A stretch of DNA of 64,000 bases from JBHHUI01 sp965248775 (GTDB taxonomy: Bacteria > Chloroflexota > Anaerolineae > Anaerolineales > JBHHUI01), in contig OZ252150.1 in NCBI GenBank assembly GCA_965248775.1, positions 124,001 through 188,000 of the forward strand. The letters are read 5' to 3'. A model generated the notes under the pieces. It was not told the origin of the DNA, did not search any database, and saw only the letters and a list, made by a program, of their open reading frames with translations. The translations under genes were made by a program, and so were the position numbers. Shown in pieces: positions 1-8,435 of the stretch; within the stretch, counting starts at the first letter, position 1; every line of letters begins with the position of its first letter.

Positions 1-228
1 GTGGACAATGGCAGTGGTTTTGCGCCCGATATTGTGCGCCCGGGACCGGATGGCATTTTCGAGGGCATCGAGCTGGCAGAGCGTCAATTCGGCGCAACTG
101 GTCGAGTCACAAGCCAACCCGGCGCAGGCACCGAAATTCATGTCCAAATCCCGCGTCTCGAAGAGAAAATATTGCTGCAATCCCAACCGAAATTAGCATT
201 TCGCGAGGCATCCAATGGCAACTCATAA
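1..228 (+). CDS. Sensor histidine kinase, C-terminal fragment (gene cut by window edge)
   Basis: The frame is open from the first base, so the 5' part lies outside the window. The 75 visible residues match the end of a GHKL ATPase domain: a DNGSGF segment (G1-type box), then a glycine-poor G2-like stretch, then SQPGAGTEIHVQIP, the usual last strand of histidine-kinase catalytic domains. Such domains bind ATP and phosphorylate a conserved His. The sensory part cannot be seen. The stop overlaps the start of the pterin dehydratase by 14 bases, which suggests co-transcription. A receiver-HTH gene follows that one and is a plausible partner, but the pairing is inference. Confidence 0.75.
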   Translation: MDNGSGFAPDIVRPGPDGIFEGIELAERQFGATGRVTSQPGAGTEIHVQIPRLEEKILLQSQPKLAFREASNGNS

Positions 229-505
229 ATTGAACACAGAAGAGATCGACGCCGCTGTCACTGAACTGCATGGTTGGGCGGTGGAAGACGGTAAACTGCA
301 GCGCGAGTTCAAATTCAAAGATTTTCGGCAAGCATTTGGATTCATGAGCAAGGTTGCGCTGGAAGTACATGCATATGATCATCACCCTGAGTGGTTCAAT
401 GTGTACGGTACAGTGCGGATTGATCTGGTGTCTCATGACGTCGATGGGATTTCAAACCGCGATGTTGAACTCGCGCGTCGGGTCAACACCATCTATACCG
501 ATTGA
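215..505 (+). CDS. phhB: Pterin-4a-carbinolamine dehydratase (PCD/DCoH family)
   Basis: The 96-residue protein has the full family length. It contains HHPEWFNVY near residues 56-64 and SHDVDGIS near 73-80, the family's signature with the catalytic histidines and the H-D pair. The enzyme dehydrates 4a-hydroxytetrahydropterin to the quinonoid dihydropterin in the cytosol, normally serving aromatic amino acid hydroxylases. No hydroxylase is in the window, so its role here (pterin recycling, or a moonlighting role as in DCoH) is open. The ATG lies inside the end of the preceding kinase gene, which suggests translational coupling. Confidence 0.9.
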   Translation: MATHKLNTEEIDAAVTELHGWAVEDGKLQREFKFKDFRQAFGFMSKVALEVHAYDHHPEWFNVYGTVRIDLVSHDVDGISNRDVELARRVNTIYTD

Positions 506-563
506 GACGCCCGCTTGTAAGTTGCCCCGAGAATTAGTCAGAAACACTTCCCTCTAATACCCC

Positions 564-1286
564 ATGCCCGACCAACCCCTCAGCGTGCTTATGCTGGAAG
601 ACCATACGCACTATGTTGAGGGCTTGCGCTTTGAGTTGGGTGCGGAAGTTATCCTCGAACACGCCACCGAAGTATCCGAGGCGCTGCGCGCTCTCGAAAC
701 AAATACATTTGACGCCGCGCTGGTCGATCTCTCGTTGCCACCCACACACACTGTGCAGGAAGGCATTAGATTTCTAGAGCACGTTTCCAACTCGGACTCA
801 CTATTTTTGCCGATGGTGGTGCTCACCTCCAAAGACCTCGACGAGCGCATGCTCCAGCAGCTTCTGCGTTTGGGCGTATCTATCATGCATAAGGACGACC
901 GACCTTCCGGTGCAGAAATTGTCAGCGCCTTGCGGCTTGCCGTGCGGGGCTATCGTTTTGTTTCGCCTTTGCTAACTGGAACGCTCGGTGAATTGCTTGC
1001 GACCGATCTGGCGACACTTGCTGACTTATACTCGGAGCGCGAATTTTCGATCTTTTGGCTACTGGCAGAGGATGGGCTCACCAATCAGCAGATAGCCTAC
1101 CGGATGGGTCTCAAGGAAGATGCGGTGAAAAAAGGTGTGCAACGCATTTTTCGGAAAGTTGATTGCAATAGCCGCGTCGAAGCCACACGCTGGTGGTTCG
1201 AAAACCGCGACGAATTGACCCGCGGTCGCTCTGTCCAGGGCTCCGGGTCGAACGGCGTTAACGCCGAATCCCCACCTCCCCGATAA
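564..1286 (+). CDS. Response regulator: receiver domain plus LuxR-type HTH
   Basis: Residues 1-125 form a CheY-like receiver. An acidic pair sits at E12-D13, the likely phospho-acceptor is D55 in ALVDLSLPP, and a conserved Lys lies in MHKDD. Residues about 150-220 read as a LuxR/GerE-type helix-turn-helix (NQQIAYRMGLKEDAVKKGVQRIF), in a looser form than usual. The loop after D55 is longer than normal (THTVQEG). It is probably a DNA-binding transcription regulator phosphorylated by a histidine kinase, perhaps the one ending at base 228. An IS701-like element begins 14 bases after the stop. Confidence 0.8.
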   Translation: MPDQPLSVLMLEDHTHYVEGLRFELGAEVILEHATEVSEALRALETNTFDAALVDLSLPPTHTVQEGIRFLEHVSNSDSLFLPMVVLTSKDLDERMLQQLLRLGVSIMHKDDRPSGAEIVSALRLAVRGYRFVSPLLTGTLGELLATDLATLADLYSEREFSIFWLLAEDGLTNQQIAYRMGLKEDAVKKGVQRIFRKVDCNSRVEATRWWFENRDELTRGRSVQGSGSNGVNAESPPPR

Positions 1287-1299
1287 AAAACAAATAATT

Positions 1300-2359
1300 T
1301 AGGACTTACGCAAACCAGGGAGAAACTGAGACAATGTGTGAATGAACAAATTATCTCACTGGGATTACAGCCAATTTCTCTTGGTTAGCCAAATCAATTA
1401 CACACAAACCTACTTTGCTGACCATAGTGAACATTTGAGCCACGATCGTGTCAATCGACTGATGAGGGGAAAAATTTACGCCACGGGAACTGCGCCAAAT
1501 GGTGCGCAAAGAGTTGGTTCTCTCTGAAGATGGCTACATTCTCTTTGATGATACGGTGCTTGATAAAAACCATTCCTTTGCCATTGAACTGGTGCGTAGG
1601 CAGTGGAGTGGCAACGCCAAAAAGGTAATCAAAGGCATCGGGCTCGTGACTTGTGTCTATGTCAATCCCGACATCGATAAATTCTGGGTCATCGATTACC
1701 GCATTTTTGACCCTGCGCGAGATGGACGTAGCAAACTCGACCACTTGTTGGATATGTGGCGAACCATTCTGCATGTGGAACAGCTTCCTTTCCGCACTGT
1801 GTTGATGGATAGCTGGTATGCGACGATGAAAGTGATGAAAGCAGTCGAAAAAGCCGGCAAAATCTACTACTGTCCGTTGAAATCGAACCGGCAAGCGACA
1901 GAAAGTCCTGCGGATGACTACTGCCGAGTTGATGCGCTCTCTTGGAGCGCTGAGGAGATTGAAGCGGGAAAAATGGTTCATCTCAAAAAGTTTCCAAAAG
2001 GTCATCAAGTGAAACTGTTCCGGATTGCGGTGTCTACTCACCGCACAGAGCATGTGGTTACCAATGACCACTCTCAAGATTCCTCAGATGCTACAGGCAT
2101 AGAAAGTGCCATCCGCTGGAAGATTGAGCAGTTTCACCGAGAGGCCAAACAGCTAACCGGGCTGGAAGCATCTCAATGTCGTTCGCAACGAGCACAGCGC
2201 AATCATATTGCTTGTGCCATGCTTGTCTGGGTACGCCTGAATCAGATTGCGCAGGATGCACATACGAATGTGTATCAAATTAAGCAAGGTTTGTTGAGCA
2301 ACTACATGCGAACTCAGCTTCGGCTACCTTCTATCTCTATGCTCCCTGCGTAAGTCCTA
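1300..2359 (+). mobile_element. IS701-like insertion sequence, copy 1 (1060 bp)
   Basis: The element is bounded by 13-base inverted ends TAGGACTTACGCA (left, from 1300) and TGCGTAAGTCCTA (right, to 2359). It carries one DDE transposase gene in two frames. A second copy in the opposite orientation lies at 25405-26465 and encodes an identical 284-residue main frame. The flanks here are TAATT (1295-1299) and TAATA (2360-2364), a 4/5 match to a 5-base target duplication. Copy 2 has a perfect 5-base duplication. The family assignment rests on the transposase sequence and is less certain than the element boundaries. Confidence 0.88.
1342..2353 (+). pseudogene. IS701-like DDE transposase, frameshifted (copy 1)
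   Basis: The N-terminal frame opens at 1342 (MNKLSHWDYSQFLL) and the main 284-residue frame can start at 1499. They join if one G is removed from the GGGG run near 1466-1469, which would read NRLMREKFTPRELRQMV. As printed, the main frame is +1 relative to the first. The main frame contains LFDDTVLDK and LMDSWYA (DDE aspartates) and a WKIEQFHREAKQLTG segment with the probable catalytic Glu. The intact protein would be about 336 residues. The cause could be a true mutation, a base-calling error in a homopolymer, or recoding (see findings). Confidence 0.75.
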
Positions 2360-2620
2360 TAATATTAAAGCCCGAAAATTTCAGGCCATCCTCTGCGCGC
2401 GCCTGCCCAGCCCCGGTGACGGCTTGACGGGACGGAGTTGGGCTCAATCGTGCCCTCCGGCCGCACGTCTAGTCCCAAGATAGCACACCACCGTGCGACC
2501 GGATTAAGACCTTCCGAGGGCACGGAAATTTTCGTATAAATGTGGAACCCGGCAGGCAAATGAGACGTCTACTACGCAAGAGCAGCGCAATCGCTCTGCT
2601 CGGAGCGAAAGGAAACGATT

Positions 2621-3163
2621 ATGGAACCCACAAAACGCCGTCTCGGTCTCACAATGACATTTATGTTCCTTGGGGGATTCGTTTGGATGCTTGCTACGGC
2701 CAGCACAAATCCTAATCCGCCAATTGTTGTGATTCCGACACCGGATGCAGGTTACACAAATGTCAACGATGGACAAGTGGAGATTGCCGGATTGGGCTGG
2801 CTCGGGGGCTGCACGGAAAAAGCGAAATCTCTCGTGGGTGTTTACATTCCCGGTCAAGCGGCTTGTGACCCGGGTGCAAGGCATAGTGCCGGTTGGCTAC
2901 AGACGCAATTGCTCGGTATTGGCTTATTGGAACGAGTTGAGTACCTGGAAGCGATTGCAGAGGATGGCCGGTGCCAAGTCGCTGTCTATAACGCAATTGA
3001 TCGTATGCCAACCGGTTTGATATGTATCGAAACAGAAGGCTCGCTTTACCGCCTCACCCCCGGTGTCGATGGGCGCTTGCAGGCGAGCGACCCCTGGCAA
3101 TTGGAAGTGGATGGCACTTGGGGGCCGATTAACACCCCGGCGATTGCCATCGCCGAAAGTTAA
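2621..3163 (+). CDS. Secreted or membrane-anchored protein of unknown function
   Basis: I do not recognise this 180-residue protein. It has a charged start (MEPTKRR) and a hydrophobic segment at about residues 8-28, so it is a signal peptide or single anchor. The rest is soluble and contains four cysteines that could form disulfides outside the cell. The ATG follows an AAAGGAAA ribosome site (about 2608-2615). It stands alone between the IS701-like element and the ferritin-like gene. The 260 bases upstream (2360-2620) show no gene. Confidence 0.6.
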   Translation: MEPTKRRLGLTMTFMFLGGFVWMLATASTNPNPPIVVIPTPDAGYTNVNDGQVEIAGLGWLGGCTEKAKSLVGVYIPGQAACDPGARHSAGWLQTQLLGIGLLERVEYLEAIAEDGRCQVAVYNAIDRMPTGLICIETEGSLYRLTPGVDGRLQASDPWQLEVDGTWGPINTPAIAIAES

Positions 3164-3174
3164 ATCCATCCGAT

Positions 3175-3239
3175 AGAAGCTTCGCTTTTCCGTCTTGTAC
3201 GGGAACACCTGTATTTGGGTGGCCAAAAGAGAAGCTTCT
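3175..3239. promoter_or_regulatory. Inverted repeat in the leader of the ferritin-like gene
   Basis: AGAAGCTTCGCTTTT (3175-3189) and AAAAGAGAAGCTTCT (3225-3239) pair with one mismatch over 15 bases, with a 35-base loop. The repeat lies just upstream of the ribosome site AGGAG (about 3247) and the ATG at 3257. It could be a leader hairpin or the terminator of the upstream gene, although there is no T-run. Function is unknown. Confidence 0.4.
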
Positions 3240-3921
3240 CAGATTCAGGAGTCCAAATGAAATCTTCTTTTCAATGGCAGCTCTACTTCGAAGCGAATGC
3301 GCGCAATTTGCCGCTGATCCCTTGGAATTCCGGCGCGGAACTCACAGCAGTCGAGCGGGATGCAATTGCGAGTTCACTGCAAAAGTTTCAACTCGGCGAA
3401 AGCTCCGAAGGTCGCAACCTGTTGCGCCGAGCGCAGGAGTATGCGCAGGCGAACAACGAACTTGCCTATGTCGAAGCGATCCGCCTTTTCATCCGTGAAG
3501 AGCAGCGCCATGCCGCAACTTTAGGACGCTTCATGAAACTAGAGAGCATTCCGACAATCCAGGGAAATTTCAGCGACTCGGTATTTCGACGTCTGCGGAA
3601 ATTTGCCGGACTCGAACTATCGGTGGGTGTGCTGGTGACAGCGGAGATAATCGCCAAGGTGTATTACGACGCAATCCTGAATGCGACTCATTCATCGGTT
3701 CTGAAGGCGATCTGCCGCCAGATTTTGCAGGACGAAGTTGCCCACGTCACTTTCCAATGTGAGCGCCTGGCCCGCATGCGCATGAACATGCCCTGGCATT
3801 CCATCGCAGTGCGTGAAGCTCTACATGTGTTTCTGTTTGCGGGCACAAGAGTCGTGGTCTGGCGCGATCACCGGCATGCCTTCCGCGCGGGTGGTTTTAA
3901 TTTGCGACGCTATTGGAATTC

Positions 3922-4740
3922 GGTAGTGGTTACATGTTGACTGATGAGTCTGGAAAAAGTAAGTTGTTGGCCTGCCAAACAGAGGAGCGCCAAAATGATC
4001 CAGAGTGTCATCACGCATGAGTGTTCAAAGTGCAGGAGCCTCAACATTGTCAAGAATGGTACAGACTATAAAGGCGGTCAGAAGTTTCATTGTCTCGATT
4101 GCGCCGCTTATGGAATGTTGGAACCGCAAAGCCGTTCTTATCCTGAGTTCATCAGAGAATTTGTCCTACGCACCTATCGAGAGCGAGCCAGTATGCGCGG
4201 CATTGAGCGCATCTTTGGCATCGCGCGGCAGACATTAGCACGCTGGATTCTGGAGAAGGCCGGCGCTATGCCGAACCTGGCTGACACTTTAGAAACCGTA
4301 AAAACGGATGATGTGCTGGAATTGGATGAATTATGGTCATTTGTACGCACAAAAAACGATAAACGTTGGATATGGGTCGCGCTGTGTCGGCGCACGCGCC
4401 AAGTGGTGGCCTATTTTATTGGCGACCGCAGTGAAAAAAGTTGTCGCGCGTTATGGAAATCCATCCCAGCATCCTACAAAGCGTGTTGCTCCTTCAGCGA
4501 CTTCTGGCACGCTTACCAGAAGGTTTTACCAAACGACACTCACCAAAGTGTCGGCAAAGAAAGCGGCCAGACATCTCACGTGGAACGCTGGAACAACACC
4601 TTGCGCCAGAGACTGGCTCGCTTCGTGCGCAAAACTCTTTCTTTCTCCAAGTCCGACGTTTACCATGAAGCTGTACTCAAGTTGTATCTCCATTACTACA
4701 ATACAGCGTGGTCCCCATCAGTTACCATGTAACCACTACC
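3922..4740 (+). mobile_element. IS1-family insertion sequence, copy A (819 bp)
   Basis: The ends are GGTAGTGGTTACATG and its exact complement CATGTAACCACTACC (15 bases, 18 of 20 if extended). An exact 8-base target duplication TGGAATTC lies at 3914-3921 and 4741-4748. A single transposase gene fills the element. A second copy of the same length and sequence lies at 57056-57874 in the same orientation. Intact duplications on both copies mean neither has recombined with the other since insertion. Confidence 0.95.
3995..4732 (+). CDS. IS1-family transposase (single-frame type, copy A)
   Basis: The 245-residue protein has an N-terminal zinc-ribbon-like part (CSKCRSLNIVKNG, then FHCLDC), an HTH region, and a DDE domain with LELDELWSF and a C-terminal GKESGQTSHVERWNN block diagnostic of IS1. 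In classical IS1, InsA and InsB are joined by frameshifting; here one frame encodes both. I chose ATG 3995 because GAGGAG precedes it by eight bases. A start at 3944 is also open but has no ribosome site. The gene appears intact, so the element may be active. Confidence 0.92.
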   Translation: MIQSVITHECSKCRSLNIVKNGTDYKGGQKFHCLDCAAYGMLEPQSRSYPEFIREFVLRTYRERASMRGIERIFGIARQTLARWILEKAGAMPNLADTLETVKTDDVLELDELWSFVRTKNDKRWIWVALCRRTRQVVAYFIGDRSEKSCRALWKSIPASYKACCSFSDFWHAYQKVLPNDTHQSVGKESGQTSHVERWNNTLRQRLARFVRKTLSFSKSDVYHEAVLKLYLHYYNTAWSPSVTM

Positions 4741-4810
4741 TGGAATTCATGCTGGGATGAATTTGCCACTGCCATACGAATGATGAATCCAATAGCATAT
4801 ATTGGAGTGA

Positions 4811-5917
4811 ATGCGTTTCTTGTGCGGGAGGCAGGCCGCCTTGGCGAGGAAATCACTTCGAGTGCAGAGCACTAAATTACAAGGTGTGCGAAAACTGAAA
4901 TCCTCTCTAAGACCATGGTCGATCGCTGCCGGGTGGGTGTATTACTCGATTCTCTTTGGCTGGTACTCAGCCTATGTAATCAGCGGAGACCAATTTGGTT
5001 ATCTGGGATTGCTGAATGCACTGTCGTTGTATTTGTTCGTGCCGCTGCCGGTAATGGCCTTGCTGGCAATGTGGACAAAACGTCGCGAGCAGTGGTTGGG
5101 TTTTGTGAGCGGTGTGGGCCTTTTCTTATGGCTGTGGGGTGGTTTGCTCATTCCCCCTTTGGCACGCGCGCATGCCGAAGGAGAGACGCTCACTGTGATG
5201 TCCTACAACGTGTTGGGCTTGCATACGCAAGCTGAACCGATCATTGAGACATTACTTGAACAGGATGCCGATCTTGTCCTGCTTCAGGAAGTTAATGAGC
5301 CATTGGCCGAGGCCCTCGCCACCACCTTTGCAGAGATATACCCGTATCAAATTGTCGATCCGGTGAATGATGTGCGCGGGATGGCTGCGCTGAGTAAATA
5401 TCCCATCCAAGCTTCGGGAGAACAACTACCCTTGGAATGGTTGGGTCGCCCGCAACTGTTAGAGCTTGTATGGAATGATCAAATTGTCAAAGTACTGAAC
5501 GTCCACCTGTATTCAACCGGCTTCGGCCTGCCGTGGGCTGTAACTCACAACTTCCGCTTACGAGAGCAACAGGCGTATGCCCTGGCGGATTATGCTTCGC
5601 AGGCAACGCAGAACTCTGCAGTGATAGTGGCAGTCGATGCCAATGCCACGTCGATGAACACGGCCTATCAAATTCTGACAGAGTCAATGACCGATGCCTG
5701 GCTTAACGGTGGTTTTGGATTCGGCCATACATTTCCGGGCAGCGCAGACAGTGGAACGAAAAAGCCCCGCGTTGCCGGAATGCTGATCCCGCGCTGGCTC
5801 ATTCGTATCGATTACATCTTACTTTCGGAGCACTGGGATGCGCGTGGGGCGTGGAATGCACCACACGATGGCGTCTCCGACCATCGCGCTGTCGTCGCCG
5901 AACTGAGTCTCCGATAG
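4811..5917 (+). CDS. Membrane-anchored endonuclease/exonuclease/phosphatase (EEP) family protein
   Basis: About three transmembrane helices (roughly residues 37-130) precede an EEP domain. Its motifs are visible: MSYNVLG (metal-binding Asn), LLQEVNE (metal-binding Glu), VDANATS and a final SDHRAVVAEL with the catalytic Asp-His. The family cleaves phosphodiesters or phosphomonoesters using Mg2+, and the substrate here is unknown. The active domain probably faces outside. ATG 4811 has GGAG upstream but overlaps the end of the ancestral ferritin-like gene. GTG 4886 is an alternative start in the same frame. Confidence 0.75.
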   Translation: MRFLCGRQAALARKSLRVQSTKLQGVRKLKSSLRPWSIAAGWVYYSILFGWYSAYVISGDQFGYLGLLNALSLYLFVPLPVMALLAMWTKRREQWLGFVSGVGLFLWLWGGLLIPPLARAHAEGETLTVMSYNVLGLHTQAEPIIETLLEQDADLVLLQEVNEPLAEALATTFAEIYPYQIVDPVNDVRGMAALSKYPIQASGEQLPLEWLGRPQLLELVWNDQIVKVLNVHLYSTGFGLPWAVTHNFRLREQQAYALADYASQATQNSAVIVAVDANATSMNTAYQILTESMTDAWLNGGFGFGHTFPGSADSGTKKPRVAGMLIPRWLIRIDYILLSEHWDARGAWNAPHDGVSDHRAVVAELSLR

Positions 5918-5954
5918 CACTCACCAAGCATCCCCATTCTGGCCCAGCACTATT

Positions 5955-6677
5955 TCAAGAAGCGTCTGTCTGATAAGCTCGGATTGAATCCAGTGTGATC
6001 AAATAATGGTATTGAACCTGCTCCAACGAATACTGGTGTTCGGGCGCAACAGGACAAGCCAATCGTGACAAACAGCGATCCCGGCAGCGTGAATTTGGCT
6101 GCAGGCGACAGCCAAAGCAGTTCGGCATACTAAATTCGCCAACACTTCCCACTGCATCGGCTGGACACACACTGATGCACGGCTTGTCCGCACAAGTGTC
6201 ACAAGGCGATGGCGTCGATTCGGCGGACAAAGTTGGCAGCTCTTGGGTGGTTACAAAGGCAGCCCGATAAGCGAACCAAAGCCCAGACCGCTGGTTGATG
6301 CCAATCCCCAGCGGCGAGGGATGATGCCACTCAGCCAGCTCGCCCAGACGTTGGAGCGGCAAGTTAAACGTCGTTAGTGGATAGAGGATCAAAACTTCAG
6401 CAGAATCGAGGAACTCTGCTATGAAGCTATCCACCAATTGCAAACTGAAGCGATCAACGGGATCTGACGCCGGCGCTCCTGCTGCCTGCATTGCTTGCCA
6501 AAGGCGTTTGCCGCCGTGCCCAAGCAGCACCAGGCTCTTGAATTTATCCAATGGCACGCCGGAATTCGTTATGGTTTGATCCACATCCACAGGCAGCTGC
6601 GGGCAATCGAAGACGGCTTGAAGGTTAAGTCCGTTTTCCGCCAGGTATTCAAACCCCTGAGAGACTCTATCTGCCAT
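5955..6677 (-). CDS. 4Fe-4S cysteine-rich protein, distantly QueG-like
   Basis: The 240-residue protein ends in a cysteine-rich region: CDTCADKPCISVCP (ferredoxin-type spacing) followed by CFGCRLQ and CRDRCLSRLAC. The N-terminal two thirds lacks cysteine clusters and resembles cobalamin/epoxyqueuosine-reductase-like folds in layout (GIGINQRSGLWFAYRAAF), a weak resemblance. It probably carries one iron-sulfur cluster and transfers electrons in the cytosol. It converges with the EEP gene (37 bases between stops). Its true substrate cannot be told from sequence alone. Confidence 0.6.
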   Translation of the reverse strand: MADRVSQGFEYLAENGLNLQAVFDCPQLPVDVDQTITNSGVPLDKFKSLVLLGHGGKRLWQAMQAAGAPASDPVDRFSLQLVDSFIAEFLDSAEVLILYPLTTFNLPLQRLGELAEWHHPSPLGIGINQRSGLWFAYRAAFVTTQELPTLSAESTPSPCDTCADKPCISVCPADAVGSVGEFSMPNCFGCRLQPNSRCRDRCLSRLACPVAPEHQYSLEQVQYHYLITLDSIRAYQTDAS

Positions 6678-6736
6678 TGTTAGATACAGATTGATTTACA
6701 ACTAGGCCAGGTAATTGGGTGAGGCAGCTGCACGTG

Positions 6737-6769
6737 CTAGAGCTTGTTTGGAATGATCAGATTGTTTAA
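6737..6769 (+). pseudogene. Short remnant similar to the EEP gene
   Basis: These 33 bases translate as LELVWNDQIV-stop. The same peptide occurs inside the EEP protein (around bases 5458-5490, LELVWNDQIVK), and about 29 of 33 bases match. The piece lies between two minus-strand genes and has no other coding context. It looks like a scrap of a second EEP-type gene or of a local duplication. Confidence 0.4.
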
Positions 6770-6776
6770 GTTCGCA

Positions 6777-8396
6777 TTAGCCCACTTCGGCAGTAGCAGG
6801 TGCGGTCGCATGGATGCCGGTAACGGAAGGCAAACCCTGGGCTGCGCAGGAACTTTGCTTGCCGGGGTCGCCGACGATCACATCGGCTGGTTGGCCCATC
6901 TTGCGCAGAGCGAAAATCGCCGGCAGCGAAAGGAAAGAAATCAGGCCGCCAATGACATATCCTCTCGATATAGAGCGCACTTGCGATATGTATCCCAGGC
7001 CTCCCTGTCCGACCATACTGCCGCCACTACCGACCAAGGAGTCGAAGGAGAGCACGGTGGCACGTTGCTCGGAGGGGATGACCTGATGAATGTAAGCCTG
7101 CCGAACGGGCATCAACACGCCAAAGGTGGAGGTGACGACAAGATACAGCCCGACCGCTACATAGAAGTCGTTCACTAACCCTACGCCGATTGCAGCTGTG
7201 GCCTGAATTCCGAGCGCCCAAAGTATCAGAGTCGTGCGCTTGCCACAGAAGCGTGCAAACCATTCGACGAGCCCATTCCCAATCATCATCGAGAGCGCCA
7301 CCAATGCTGCAATCACACCCGCAACCCAGGGTAAGTCTTGTCCTAGCAATGCCAGGAAGTGCGGTTGCCAGGCATAGAAGCCCCAGGCCGTGAATACGGA
7401 TACGACCAGCCCGGCCAGTATCAGCGAGCGGACTTCGCGCTGTTGCCAGCCAAAGGCAACACTATTGATGGCGATCCTCCGCATTTCTGCGGTCAATTCT
7501 CGAATGGTTTTTTCCTTCGGTTCAAAGCCAATATCGTGCATAGTGAAGTAGGCCACGATAAAAACAATAGCCAGTAGAATCGCCCGGCCAATAAATGGAA
7601 TTGAAAGGTCCAGGGTGCCGAGTAAGCCACCTGCCACAGTCCCTACAAGCATGGCTGCGCCCGAGACCGCCGAAGAACGTGCAAATATCTGATCCAGCTT
7701 TCCTTTATATCCGGTAGCATTAAGCGCATCGACCAACCAGGCTTCCACGGCGCCGGAATAAAATGTAAAGCCCAGTCCAAGCACGACCGACATCACCCCA
7801 AACCAGAACAGACCACCACCAGATGCTGCAACACCGACATAACCAACCGTGCCAAACAAGACAACAGCCACACTCAGAAGAAAGGAGGTGCGTCGCCCAC
7901 GCGTGTCTGCCAGAACACCGGTTGGTATTTCAAACAGAGCCATGCTGCCCGTGAAGATTCCATTGGCGATGAAAACGCCAAATATGTCCAACCCGGCATC
8001 GAGTAGGAAAAGCGTATTGACACCCCAGATTAGAGATGACGATAGCGTGTAAAGCCCGGCAATGAGCAGGTAACTCCGCACTACACTGGCAGAACTTATC
8101 TTCGACTCGGGTGTCTCGGGTGGCGGCGGCTCGTATGCCACAGGCACATATGTTTTGTCTTCATAGCACCACGACCAATCTTCACCCGGCTCCATGGAAC
8201 GAACGAGCGGGTGACCATCCTCATGAAAATGTTTGCTCGCGTGGGTATTTTTGGAGTCATCGCAGCAACCCACCTTGCCGCAGGTCAGGCACATACGCAA
8301 ATGAACCCAGGAGTCACCGATCTTCAGGCATTCCTCGCAACCAACGCTACCGGGATTGACCGACTGGACTTGGTCGAGATGTGTGCATTCGTTCAC
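6777..8396 (-). CDS. UBP-type zinc finger fused to a major facilitator transporter
   Basis: Residues 1-85 form a UBP/BUZ-type zinc finger with many Cys/His ligands (ECTHLDQV, GCEECL, MCLTCGKVGCC, HASKHFHEDGHPL) and an aromatic WSWCYED end. Residues about 105-530 form an MFS transporter, with the A-motif-like GVLADTRGRRTSFL and about twelve hydrophobic helices. In eukaryotes UBP fingers bind the free C-terminus of ubiquitin; the ligand in bacteria is not known to me. The gene lies 39 bases after a second MFS gene in a TrmI-NUDIX-MFS operon. A role as a regulated exporter is inference. Confidence 0.85.
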   Translation of the reverse strand: MNECTHLDQVQSVNPGSVGCEECLKIGDSWVHLRMCLTCGKVGCCDDSKNTHASKHFHEDGHPLVRSMEPGEDWSWCYEDKTYVPVAYEPPPPETPESKISSASVVRSYLLIAGLYTLSSSLIWGVNTLFLLDAGLDIFGVFIANGIFTGSMALFEIPTGVLADTRGRRTSFLLSVAVVLFGTVGYVGVAASGGGLFWFGVMSVVLGLGFTFYSGAVEAWLVDALNATGYKGKLDQIFARSSAVSGAAMLVGTVAGGLLGTLDLSIPFIGRAILLAIVFIVAYFTMHDIGFEPKEKTIRELTAEMRRIAINSVAFGWQQREVRSLILAGLVVSVFTAWGFYAWQPHFLALLGQDLPWVAGVIAALVALSMMIGNGLVEWFARFCGKRTTLILWALGIQATAAIGVGLVNDFYVAVGLYLVVTSTFGVLMPVRQAYIHQVIPSEQRATVLSFDSLVGSGGSMVGQGGLGYISQVRSISRGYVIGGLISFLSLPAIFALRKMGQPADVIVGDPGKQSSCAAQGLPSVTGIHATAPATAEVG

Positions 8397-8435
8397 TGGC
8401 GGCTCCTCTTCAGGAATTGCTTCCTGGATTTCACA

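Larger units (their letters stand above)
3257..4875 (+). pseudogene. Ferritin-like/rubrerythrin-like di-iron protein, split by IS1
   Basis: Starting at ATG 3257 (AGGAG ribosome site 5 bases upstream), the protein has EEQRH and DEVAH helices typical of ferritin-like di-iron carboxylate proteins. An IS1 element interrupts it after Trp-Asn-Ser. If the element and one 8-base target copy are removed, the frame resumes at 4749 (tgc tgg gat gaa...) and stops at TAA 4873-4875. The ancestral protein is 263 residues. The visible N-terminal part now ends in a few element-derived residues. The ancestral function is probably iron- or oxygen-related chemistry; the exact substrate is unknown. Confidence 0.85.

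Noticed and set aside
1687..2077. Antisense frame in the IS701-like transposase (also in copy 2)
   Set aside because: It is a shadow repeated only because the two copies are identical.
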